Below are positions 42,677 through 50,201 of a stretch of 64,000 nt of DNA, piece by piece; the first letter of the stretch is position 1; each line of letters starts with the position of its first letter. The stretch spans positions 1 to 64,000 of the forward strand of contig NZ_JFHR01000021.1 of NCBI RefSeq assembly GCF_000722875.1, written 5' to 3'. The notes under the pieces are model-generated. The model did no database searches, had not been told where the DNA came from, and saw nothing but the letters and a program-made list of their open reading frames with translations. The translations under genes were made by a program, and so were the position numbers. The DNA is from Sphingobium chlorophenolicum (GTDB lineage Bacteria > Pseudomonadota > Alphaproteobacteria > Sphingomonadales > Sphingomonadaceae).

Positions 42677-43288
42677 TCAGGCGTATCGCTCGCGCTGCCG
42701 CTTGATCAGTTCAACCAGGGCGGTCTCGACATTCCGGTTCTCCGCCTGCGCCTGCTTCTTGCAGTCGCACCACATTTTCAGGTCGGCATAGCCCTGTTCC
42801 GAATGGCGGTTCCAATCGGCGTCCAGCGGCGTGGTGATTTCCAGCCGCATCCCGTTCGGATCGTGGAAATAGATGCTGTAGATCAGCCCCTTGTGATCGG
42901 TGGGGCCGACCACGTCGATGCCGTTCGACACCAGCCACTCATACCATTGGTCGACCTCCGCCGCGTTTTTCGCCTGAAGCGCGATATGATCGAATATCTC
43001 ATAGGCAGGATGAGTGGTTTCGGGACGCGGCGGCAGACCGGGCGCTTCGAAGAAGGCGATGGTCGAACCGTCCTGCATCCGGAAGAAAATGTGGAAATAG
43101 GGAAAGGGATCGCCGGTCGACGGCACGCTGTCGTCATAGACCGTGCTGGCCAGTTCCATGCCCATGATGCCGGTGTAGAAATTGGCGGTCGCCTCCACAT
43201 CATGGGTCACCCATGCGGCATGGTTCAGCATCACCGGCGTCAGTCCAGGTTCCTGCCGCGCTGGCTGCAATTTGGGGGGCTGATCCAC
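42677..43288 (-). CDS. VOC-superfamily protein (extradiol-dioxygenase/glyoxalase fold)
   Basis: A 203-residue protein with two beta-alpha-beta-beta-beta modules. Metal ligands fit H23 (LNHAAWVT), H101 (DHIALQ) and E150 (MRLEIT), the H-H-E triad of extradiol dioxygenases and related lyases. The length is between one-domain glyoxalases and two-domain dioxygenases. It is first in its operon, with two GTCCC-type sites upstream. It could open a ring by dioxygenation, or isomerise; sequence alone cannot decide. Confidence 0.83.
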   Translation of the reverse strand: MDQPPKLQPARQEPGLTPVMLNHAAWVTHDVEATANFYTGIMGMELASTVYDDSVPSTGDPFPYFHIFFRMQDGSTIAFFEAPGLPPRPETTHPAYEIFDHIALQAKNAAEVDQWYEWLVSNGIDVVGPTDHKGLIYSIYFHDPNGMRLEITTPLDADWNRHSEQGYADLKMWCDCKKQAQAENRNVETALVELIKRQRERYA

Positions 43289-43376
43289 GTTGAGTTCCCT
43301 ATAATTGGCGGTTCCGCCCCAAGCGTCGATGGGGCTATGTCCCGACAGCTTATGCGAAAAAGCGCGGCGTCCCGAT

Positions 43377-43454
43377 GTCCCCGGCGGGCGGGACTGACGC
43401 TTTTTCGAGCGCGGCCCGCATCCTCATAAGCCCGGCGTCCCTGTCGCCGGGGAC
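43377..43454. promoter_or_regulatory. Two GTCCC-N8-GGGAC operators in divergent promoter
   Basis: Perfect sites at 43377-43394 (spacer CGGCGGGC) and 43437-43454 (spacer TGTCGCCG), 60 bp apart, in the 269-bp gap between the VOC gene (start 43288) and the acyl-CoA dehydrogenase gene (start 43558). The first is 89 bp before the minus-strand gene, the second 104 bp before the plus-strand gene, so each operon seems to have its own site. The rest of the gap shows no ORF I can support. Confidence 0.7.
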
Positions 43455-43557
43455 CGCCGGATCGACCGGCCTGCCCTACCGTCCGGCTTCGACACAGGGC
43501 GCCCCACTCGCTAGTTTGGGCGCGACAGGGACGATAACCAAGGATTCTGCCTCCAAC

Positions 43558-44751
43558 ATGGCGCATGACGACACAGCGGAAGATGCCCGTTTCCGGGCCG
43601 AAGTTCGCGACTTCCTGGACGAGGCGCTGCCCGAACGGCTGCGCGCCGCGCCCCGCACCTTATTGATGAAGAATGTGGCCGACCAGCAGGAATGGCACCA
43701 GATTCTGGGCCGCAAGGGCTGGTCGGTGCCCGGCTGGCCGGTCGAATATGGCGGCACCGGCTGGACGGTGCGGCAACGCCACATCTTCGACCAGGAATTG
43801 AGCCTGGCGCGGGCGCCGATGCTCAGCCCCCAGATGAACATGATCGGCCCGGTCATCTACACCTTTGGCACGCAGGCGCAGAAGAACGCGCATCTGCCCT
43901 CCATCGTCTCCGGGGAGCGGCTGTGGTGTCAGGGATATTCCGAACCGGGCGCGGGATCGGACCTCAGCGCGCTGCGCACCCGCGCCGTGCGGGACGGCGA
44001 CGACTATGTGATCAACGGCCAGAAGATCTGGACGACGTTCGCCCATGTGGCCGAATGGATGTTCTGCCTTGTCCGTACATCGAATGAAGGAAAGCCGCAG
44101 GCGGGCATCACCTTCCTGCTGATCGACATGAAGACGCCGGGCATAGAGGTCCGGCCGATCATCTCCATCGACAATCTGCATCATCTGAACGAGGTTTTCT
44201 TCACCGACGTGCGCGTGCCGGTCGAAAACCGGATCGGGGAGGAGAATGCGGGCTGGAACTACGCCAAATTCCTGCTGAAGCATGAGCGGGACAATATCGG
44301 CGAAATCGGCACGCTGATGATCCACCTCCAGAATCTGCGCAAACATGTGCGCCGCGTGGAGGCCGCCGCCCCGGACCTGGCCCCCTATATGAAGCGCGAC
44401 CTGCTGGAGCTGGAGGCCGAACTGCTCGCGATCGACGCGCTGAACGCGCGCCGCGTCGCCCTGGCCGAAAACGGGTCGGAAGACCCGACCTTCGCGTCCA
44501 TGATCAAGCTGCGGTCGAGCGAATTGCAGCAGCGCATCTTCGAACTGGGCATCGATACGCTGGGCCCCTATGTCCAGGCGAGCCAGACCGAAAAGCTGGG
44601 CGAGGCCGATCCGGAAAGGCTGGTGGGACCAGTTGGCGGACCGGAAGCCGTCACCAACCATCTCTATGGCCGCGCCCTGACCATCCTCGGCGGCACGAGC
44701 GAGGTCCAGCGCAACATCATCTACAAGGCCACGGAGGCGCTCTACCGATGA
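43558..44751 (+). CDS. Acyl-CoA dehydrogenase, first of an adjacent pair
   Basis: A 397-residue flavoprotein with the family blocks QGYSEPGAGSDLSALRTRA, INGQKIWTTFAH, and LTILGGTSEVQRNIIYK near the C terminus. It introduces a double bond alpha-beta to the CoA thioester, passing electrons to ETF. Start 43558 (MAHDDTAED) has AAGGA but a long spacing of 13; the open frame extends upstream into the operator region and is rejected. The gene directly downstream encodes a second, dissimilar acyl-CoA dehydrogenase, a pairing typical of the alpha2beta2 enzymes of steroid side-chain degradation. Confidence 0.92.
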   Translation: MAHDDTAEDARFRAEVRDFLDEALPERLRAAPRTLLMKNVADQQEWHQILGRKGWSVPGWPVEYGGTGWTVRQRHIFDQELSLARAPMLSPQMNMIGPVIYTFGTQAQKNAHLPSIVSGERLWCQGYSEPGAGSDLSALRTRAVRDGDDYVINGQKIWTTFAHVAEWMFCLVRTSNEGKPQAGITFLLIDMKTPGIEVRPIISIDNLHHLNEVFFTDVRVPVENRIGEENAGWNYAKFLLKHERDNIGEIGTLMIHLQNLRKHVRRVEAAAPDLAPYMKRDLLELEAELLAIDALNARRVALAENGSEDPTFASMIKLRSSELQQRIFELGIDTLGPYVQASQTEKLGEADPERLVGPVGGPEAVTNHLYGRALTILGGTSEVQRNIIYKATEALYR

Positions 44752-44788
44752 ATTCGTCAGCAGTGACCCGGCCGGAGCACGCATCGTC

Positions 44789-45928
44789 ATGAGCCATATC
44801 TTCAACGAGGACCAGAGCGCGTTGCAGGACGCCGTCAGGGCTTTCCTGGCCCATGAATATGGCTGGGAAAAGCGCGGAGAGATCATCGCGTCGGACGCGG
44901 GCTGGTCGCCGGACATCTGGCGGCGTTTCGCCGTGGAACTGGGACTGCTCGGCCTGTCCATCGGCGAAGAGGCGGGCGGCATCGGCGGCGATGCCTATGA
45001 CCGGCTGGCGGTGATGGAGGCGTTGGGCGAAGCGCTGGTGGTCGAACCGTTCGCGGAGACGGCGATTTTCGCGGCGGGCCTGTTGCAGCAATCCTCCTCC
45101 CCCCTTGCCGCCGATCTGATCGGCGCGATCCTGTCGGGCGACGCCGTGGTCGCGGTGGCGCTGGATGAGCCGGAAGCGTTCGGCCGCGCCGACGCCATCC
45201 GCGCTCATGCGGAGGAAACAGCGGACGGCTATCACCTGCATGGCGACAAAGCCGTGGTTGTCGGCGCGCCATGGAGCAGCCACCTGATCGTCGGCGCCCG
45301 CCTGTCCAGCCCCCACCTGTCCGGCCATGGTCTGGCGCTGTTCCTGGTCGACACGGGCGCGGAAAATGTTGCGCGGCGCGACTTCGTCACCATCGACGGG
45401 AAACGCGCTTCGGAAATCCGGCTGGATGGCGTTTCCGTCGGCCGGGACGCGCTTCTCCTGCAAGATGCGGACGCGCAAGTCGATCTGGCGACGGACGAGA
45501 TGACCGCCGCCCTCTGCGGCGAAGCCGTCGGCGTTCTGGGCGCGATGCTGCGGCAGACCGTGCGCTACATGCTGGAACGGCAGCAGTTCGGCCGCCCGCT
45601 CAGCGAATTCCAGGCGTTGCAGCATCGCATCGCGGACATGCGGGTGTCGGTCGAAATAGCGACCGCCGTCGCCTTCATGGCGGCGGAGGCTCTCGGCTCC
45701 CCGCGTGCGCAGCGTGTCGCCGCGATTTCCGCCGCGAAGGTTACGATCGCCAAGTCATGCCGGATGGTCAGCCAGGCCGCCGTGCAGCTTCATGGCGGCA
45801 TGGGCATGACCAACGAACTGCCCATCGGCCATCTCTTCAAGCGCGCCATGGTGATCGAACGGCAATTTGGCGGGATCACGCAAAATCTGCTGCGCATGGC
45901 TTCCGTGCCCGATCATGGCCTCATCTGA
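44789..45928 (+). CDS. Acyl-CoA dehydrogenase, second of an adjacent pair
   Basis: A 379-residue dehydrogenase-fold protein. The N-terminal helical region contains ELGLLGLSIGEEAGGIGGD; C-terminal blocks are ERQQFGRPLSEFQALQHRIA and VQLHGGMGMTNELPIGHLFK. It lacks a clear TxS motif in the middle domain (VVVGAPWSSHLIVGARL), as expected of a partner subunit with reduced FAD-site conservation. It begins 37 bp after the first dehydrogenase. A heterotetramer with it is inferred from pairing, not shown. Confidence 0.9.
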   Translation: MSHIFNEDQSALQDAVRAFLAHEYGWEKRGEIIASDAGWSPDIWRRFAVELGLLGLSIGEEAGGIGGDAYDRLAVMEALGEALVVEPFAETAIFAAGLLQQSSSPLAADLIGAILSGDAVVAVALDEPEAFGRADAIRAHAEETADGYHLHGDKAVVVGAPWSSHLIVGARLSSPHLSGHGLALFLVDTGAENVARRDFVTIDGKRASEIRLDGVSVGRDALLLQDADAQVDLATDEMTAALCGEAVGVLGAMLRQTVRYMLERQQFGRPLSEFQALQHRIADMRVSVEIATAVAFMAAEALGSPRAQRVAAISAAKVTIAKSCRMVSQAAVQLHGGMGMTNELPIGHLFKRAMVIERQFGGITQNLLRMASVPDHGLI

Positions 45929-45947
45929 CTTTATCGAAGGACCAATC

Positions 45948-46859
45948 ATGACTGTCGATCTTAAAGGCCGCGTGGCCGTCATCACCGGGTCGGGGGCTGG
46001 CCTTGGCCGCGAATATGCGCTGCTGCTCAGCAAGCTGGGCGCGAAGATCGTCGTGAACGATCTGGGCGGAACCGTGAACGGACAGGGCGCCAGTACCGCC
46101 GCCGCCGACAGCGTCGTCGCGGAAATCGCGGCGGCGGGCGGAGAGGCCGTCGCCAATTATGACAGCGTCACCGATCCGGAGGGCGGCAAGCGGATCGTGG
46201 CGACCGCGCTGGACGCCTTCGGCAAGGTCGACATCGTCATCAACAATGCGGGCATCCTGCGCGACCGGTCCTTCATCAAGATGACGCCGCAGGAATTTTG
46301 GGACGTCATCAACGTCCACCTGTTCGGCGCGTTCAACGTGACGCACGCCGCCTGGCCGCACCTTATCGCGCAAAATTACGGGCGGGTGGTGATGACCACT
46401 TCGGCCGGCGGGCATAACGGCAATTTCGGCCAGTCCAACTACGGCGCGGCGAAGCTGGCCCTGGTCGGCATGTTGAATTGCCTCGCGCTGGAGGGGAAGA
46501 AGCATAATGTGCTGGTGAACGCGATCTCCCCCGCCGCCCTGACGCGCATGACGGAAAATATCCCGACCGGCGACATCGCCCAATATCTGAAGCCCGAACT
46601 GGTCGCACCCGCCGTGGCGTGGCTCAGCAGCGAGCAGTTCGTCGACAGCGGCGTGATCCTGGCGACGATAGCCGGTTTCTACTCGCGCATCGCCTATTTC
46701 GACGGTCCGGGGCGGCAATATGATCCGCTGGAACCCGTCACCGCCGACATGCTGGCGGACTCCGCCGACGCGATCCTTGCGCTGGACGGCGCGAAACCCG
46801 TGCAGCCCGGACCGCTGGGCGAAACCGAAGCGCGCCTGCGGGCGATAGGCCGCCTGTAA
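45948..46859 (+). CDS. (3R)-hydroxyacyl-CoA dehydrogenase, MFE-2-like SDR
   Basis: A 303-residue SDR of the peroxisomal multifunctional-enzyme type: GSGAGLGREYALLLSKLGAK, VVNDLGG with the following insertion, NNAGILRDRSFIKMT, Ser in TTSAGG, YGAAK catalytic pair. The C terminus lacks hydratase and SCP2 domains, which are instead separate genes (MaoC at 46877). AAGGA precedes the ATG by six bases. It would oxidise the 3-hydroxyacyl-CoA made by the MaoC hydratase. Confidence 0.92.
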   Translation: MTVDLKGRVAVITGSGAGLGREYALLLSKLGAKIVVNDLGGTVNGQGASTAAADSVVAEIAAAGGEAVANYDSVTDPEGGKRIVATALDAFGKVDIVINNAGILRDRSFIKMTPQEFWDVINVHLFGAFNVTHAAWPHLIAQNYGRVVMTTSAGGHNGNFGQSNYGAAKLALVGMLNCLALEGKKHNVLVNAISPAALTRMTENIPTGDIAQYLKPELVAPAVAWLSSEQFVDSGVILATIAGFYSRIAYFDGPGRQYDPLEPVTADMLADSADAILALDGAKPVQPGPLGETEARLRAIGRL

Positions 46860-46876
46860 TGGCGATGGAGCAAGCG

Positions 46877-47347
46877 ATGACGCGGACGATAACGACACCC
46901 GGCCAATTTCTGGAAATGGTCGGGGAAATACTCGGCCCCAGCGATCCGGTGACGATCACCCAGAAGATGATCGACCAGTTCGCCGAGGCGACCGGCGACC
47001 ATCAGTGGATTCACGTCGACGTCGACCGCGCCAGCCGCGAGATGCCGGGTGGGAAGACCATTGCCCATGGCTATCTCACCCTCTCGCTGCTGGCGGGACT
47101 GCAAAACGCCATCTACCGGGTCGAGGGCGTGGGCCGGGCGATCAATTACGGCGCGAACAAGCTGCGGCTGATCGCGCCCGTCCCCGTCGGATCGCAGGTC
47201 CAGTTGACGCAGACGATCAGCGGTGCGGAACGGATCGACGGCGGGGTGAAGGTCAGCATCGACAATCTCTTCACCATCGTGGGCCAGGAACGGCCGGTGC
47301 TGGCGGTCGAAACCATCGGCCTGTTCTTCGACGAACCGGCGGCATAA
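46877..47347 (+). CDS. MaoC-like (R)-specific enoyl-CoA hydratase
   Basis: A 156-residue hot-dog protein. The catalytic Asp-His block is in FAEATGDHQWIHVD and AHGYLTLS, typical of (R)-hydratases. ATG 46877 has GGAG six bases upstream; an ATG at 46859 overlaps the SDR stop and adds six residues, so the exact start is open. It is one of the core beta-oxidation steps of this operon. Confidence 0.9.
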   Translation: MTRTITTPGQFLEMVGEILGPSDPVTITQKMIDQFAEATGDHQWIHVDVDRASREMPGGKTIAHGYLTLSLLAGLQNAIYRVEGVGRAINYGANKLRLIAPVPVGSQVQLTQTISGAERIDGGVKVSIDNLFTIVGQERPVLAVETIGLFFDEPAA

Positions 47348-47368
47348 GCTGAAGCAGAAGGTGATCCT

Positions 47369-48541
47369 GTGACGATCCGGGACAAAGCATATATTGTGGG
47401 CGCGTTCGAACATCCCACGCGCAAGGCCGACGGCATTTCGCTCGCCCAATTGCATGCGGAGGTCGCGCTGGGCGCGATGGCCGATGCGGGCATCACGGCG
47501 GACATGATCGACGGCTATTTCTATTCGGGCGACGCGCCAGGTTTCGGCGCGTTCACCATCCCCGAATATCTGGGCCTCAACATCCGCCACCTGGACGGCA
47601 CCGACATTGGCGGATCGTCCTATATCGCGCATGTCTCCCACGCGGCGCAGGCCATCGCGGCGGGCAAATGTTCCGTCGCGCTGATCGCCATGGCAGGTCG
47701 CCCTCGCGCCGCGAAGGTGCCGATCGAGGTGGACCTCGCCTTCCTCAACAATCCCAACATCCCTGAGGTGCCGAGCGAATTTCCCTACGATCTGCTGCCG
47801 GTGTCGGGCTATGCGATGGTCGCGGCGCGGCACATGCACGAACATGGCACGACCAGCGAGCAACTGGCCTGGATCAAGGTTGCCGCGTCCCACCATGCCC
47901 AGCACAACCCCCACGCCATGCTGCGGCAGGTCGTGACGGTGGAGGATGTCGTCAACTCCCCGATGGTGGCCGACCCGCTGCACCGGCTGGACTGCTGCGT
48001 CGTGAGTGACGGCGGCGGCGCGGTGATCGTGGCGGCGCCGGAAATCGCGCGCAACCTGAAACGCCCGCTGGTCGCCGTCCGGGGCGGCGGCGAGTCGGTC
48101 AAGGGGCTGAACGGCGGCCGGTTCGACATCCTCACCTCCGCCGGTGTGGCATCCGGCAATGCGGCGTTCGAGGAAGCGGGCGTGGCGCGTTCCGACATCA
48201 AATATGCGTCGATCTACGACAGCTTCACCATCACCGTGCTGATGCATCTGGAGGATCTGGGCTTTTGCGAGAAGGGCCGCGGCGGCGCCTTCGTGTCGGA
48301 CGGCAACCTCATCTCCGGCGTGGGACGGCTGCCGATCAACACCGACGGCGGCGGCCTGTGCAACAACCATCCCGCCAATCGCGGCGGAATCACGAAGATC
48401 ATCGAGGCGGTGCGCCAGTTGCGTGGCGAAGCGCATCCGGCAGTGCAGGTTCCCGGCTGCGACCTGGCCCTGGCGCATGGCACCGGCGGGTCGCTGGGCG
48501 TCCGCCACGGCAGCGCAACGCTTATTCTTGAGAGGCAGTGA
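47369..48541 (+). CDS. Thiolase-superfamily protein (SCP-x/lipid-transfer type)
   Basis: A 390-residue thiolase-fold protein starting with GTG. It has CCVVSDGGGAVIVAAPEI and the C-terminal NTDGGGLCNNHPANRGG and HGTGGSLGVRHGSATLIL blocks seen in the SCP-x-like group. The canonical N-terminal nucleophile Cys is not obvious at its usual place (GGSSYIAHVSHA), where Ser stands. Such proteins pair with a DUF35 partner and act as thiolases or retro-aldolases in steroid degradation; the next gene is just such a partner. Confidence 0.9.
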   Translation: MTIRDKAYIVGAFEHPTRKADGISLAQLHAEVALGAMADAGITADMIDGYFYSGDAPGFGAFTIPEYLGLNIRHLDGTDIGGSSYIAHVSHAAQAIAAGKCSVALIAMAGRPRAAKVPIEVDLAFLNNPNIPEVPSEFPYDLLPVSGYAMVAARHMHEHGTTSEQLAWIKVAASHHAQHNPHAMLRQVVTVEDVVNSPMVADPLHRLDCCVVSDGGGAVIVAAPEIARNLKRPLVAVRGGGESVKGLNGGRFDILTSAGVASGNAAFEEAGVARSDIKYASIYDSFTITVLMHLEDLGFCEKGRGGAFVSDGNLISGVGRLPINTDGGGLCNNHPANRGGITKIIEAVRQLRGEAHPAVQVPGCDLALAHGTGGSLGVRHGSATLILERQ

Positions 48542-48936
48542 TGAGCGAACTGGTATCGCCCTTTTCCAATCCCGAAAATGCCGAATGGGCGGTCGCGGCG
48601 ACACGTGGCGAACTGCTAATCAAGCATTGCCGAAGCTGCGGGGAGAATCATTATTATCCCCGCGCCTTCTGCCCCTTCTGCCAATCGGCGGACACGGAAT
48701 TCCTCGCCACGTCGGGCGAGGGAGAAATCTACAGCTTCGCCATCACCCGCGTGCTGAATCCGGTGATCGTGCACGCCTATGTGACGCTGCAGGAAGGGCC
48801 GACGATCATGACCAAGATAGTCGGCGTCGATCCGGATCGGATCGCCATCGGCCAACAGGTCCGCCTCGGCTTCGAACCGAGCAAGATGGGCTTCCCCATG
48901 CCGGTCTTCACGCCGGTCGAAACGGCCCAGGCATAA
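48541..48936 (+). CDS. Zn-ribbon/OB-fold (DUF35) partner protein
   Basis: A 131-residue protein with a four-Cys rubredoxin-like ribbon (HCRSCGENHYYPRAFCPFC) followed by an OB-fold acyl-CoA-binding domain with GEGEIYSFAITRVLNP. Its ATG overlaps the thiolase stop (TGATG), as is usual for this two-component assembly. It likely positions the acyl-CoA substrate for the thiolase-fold protein (compare Ltp2-DUF35 aldolases of steroid catabolism). Confidence 0.9.
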   Translation: MSELVSPFSNPENAEWAVAATRGELLIKHCRSCGENHYYPRAFCPFCQSADTEFLATSGEGEIYSFAITRVLNPVIVHAYVTLQEGPTIMTKIVGVDPDRIAIGQQVRLGFEPSKMGFPMPVFTPVETAQA

Positions 48937-48947
48937 AATAAAAAGCA

Positions 48948-48973
48948 GGCATGGCGGCCGGAACCGCCATGCC
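48948..48973 (-). terminator. Rho-independent terminator, acetyl-CoA acetyltransferase gene
   Basis: GGCATGGCGG and CCGCCATGCC are perfect arms around CCGGAA. On the minus strand the stem is followed by TGCTTTTTATTTTA, so the signal mainly serves the thiolase operon; it also lies 11 bp after the DUF35 stop. Confidence 0.85.
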
Positions 48974-48991
48974 CGCCCAATCAGCGGTCGA

Positions 48992-50170
48992 TCACACCCG
49001 TTCCCAGATCGCCGCGATACCCTGGCCGCCGCCGATGCACATCGTCGTCAGGCCCAGGCGGCCGCCGGTGCGGTGCAGTTCATGGACCAGCTTGGTCGTG
49101 ATGATCGCGCCCGTCCCGCCGACCGGATGGCCCAGCGAAATGCCGCTGCCGTTAGGATTGACCTTCGCCGGGTCCAGTTCCAGTTGCCGCGTCACGGCGC
49201 AGGCCTGCGCCGCGAAGGCTTCGTTGGCCTCGATGATGTCCAGATCGCCGACGCTCAGCCCCGCCCGCTCCAGCGCCTGGCGCGTGGCGGGAACCGGGCC
49301 GATGCCCATATAAGCGGGATCGACGCCCGCATGGCCATAGGCGACCAGCCGCGCCAGCGGCTTCAGGCCCTGCGCCTTCACCGCCGCCTCGCTGGCCAGC
49401 ACCACCGCGCCCGCGCCGTCATTGATGCCCGACGCATTGCCCGCCGTCACCGTGCCGTCCTTCTGGAAGACGGGCTTCAGCTTGGCGAAATCCTCCGCCT
49501 TCGCTTCCGTACGCACGTCCTCGTCCGTGTCGAAGGGCACGGGCTTGCGCCGGACCAGCACCTCGACCGGCACGATCTGATCCTTGAAATAGCCCTGCGC
49601 GATGGCATAGGCCGCCCGCTTCTGGCTTTCGAAGGCGAGCGCGTCCTGATCCTCGCGTGAAATGCCGTAGCGCGCTGCGACATTCTCCCCCGTGACGCCC
49701 ATATGATAGCTATGGAAGGGATCGGTCAGCGCGCCGACCAGCCCGTCCAGCACGGACCCGTCGCCCATCTTCTGGCCCCAGCGATTGTTCGGCAGGACAT
49801 AGGGAGCGCGGCTCATAATCTCCACGCCAGCGCCCAGCGCGACTTCGCAATCGCCCAGCATGATCGACTGGGCGGCGGTGATGATCGCCTGCAGGCCGGA
49901 CCCGCAAAGCCGGTTCACGGTATGCGCGGGGCTTTCCTGCGGCACGCCCGCGCCGATGGCGGCGATGCGTGCCGCATAGGCGTCACGCGGCTCGCAATGG
50001 ATCACATTGCCCAGCACGACATTGCCGATCCGGCTCGCCTCCACGCCCGCCCGCTCGATCGCGGCCTTCGCGACATGGGCGGCGAGTTCGCCAGGCTTTT
50101 GATCCTTCAGCGACCCGCCGAAACTACCGATGGCGGTACGCGCCGCCGATACCAGAAATACGTCCGTCAT
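48992..50170 (-). CDS. Acetyl-CoA C-acyltransferase (thiolase)
   Basis: A 392-residue thiolase with all catalytic motifs: nucleophile Cys in NRLCGSGLQA, NEAFAAQA, GHPVGGTGA with catalytic His, and Cys in TTMCIGGGQG. It cleaves 3-ketoacyl-CoA, or makes acetoacetyl-CoA. Start 50170 (MTDVFLVS) is used with GAGCAGC upstream; the longer frame is a shadow of the dehydrogenase gene. It follows the acyl-CoA dehydrogenase by 31 bp and ends in the terminator at 48948. Confidence 0.94.
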   Translation of the reverse strand: MTDVFLVSAARTAIGSFGGSLKDQKPGELAAHVAKAAIERAGVEASRIGNVVLGNVIHCEPRDAYAARIAAIGAGVPQESPAHTVNRLCGSGLQAIITAAQSIMLGDCEVALGAGVEIMSRAPYVLPNNRWGQKMGDGSVLDGLVGALTDPFHSYHMGVTGENVAARYGISREDQDALAFESQKRAAYAIAQGYFKDQIVPVEVLVRRKPVPFDTDEDVRTEAKAEDFAKLKPVFQKDGTVTAGNASGINDGAGAVVLASEAAVKAQGLKPLARLVAYGHAGVDPAYMGIGPVPATRQALERAGLSVGDLDIIEANEAFAAQACAVTRQLELDPAKVNPNGSGISLGHPVGGTGAIITTKLVHELHRTGGRLGLTTMCIGGGQGIAAIWERV

Positions 50171-50201
50171 ATGCTGCTCCAGTCCATGGATATCCAGATA
50201 T

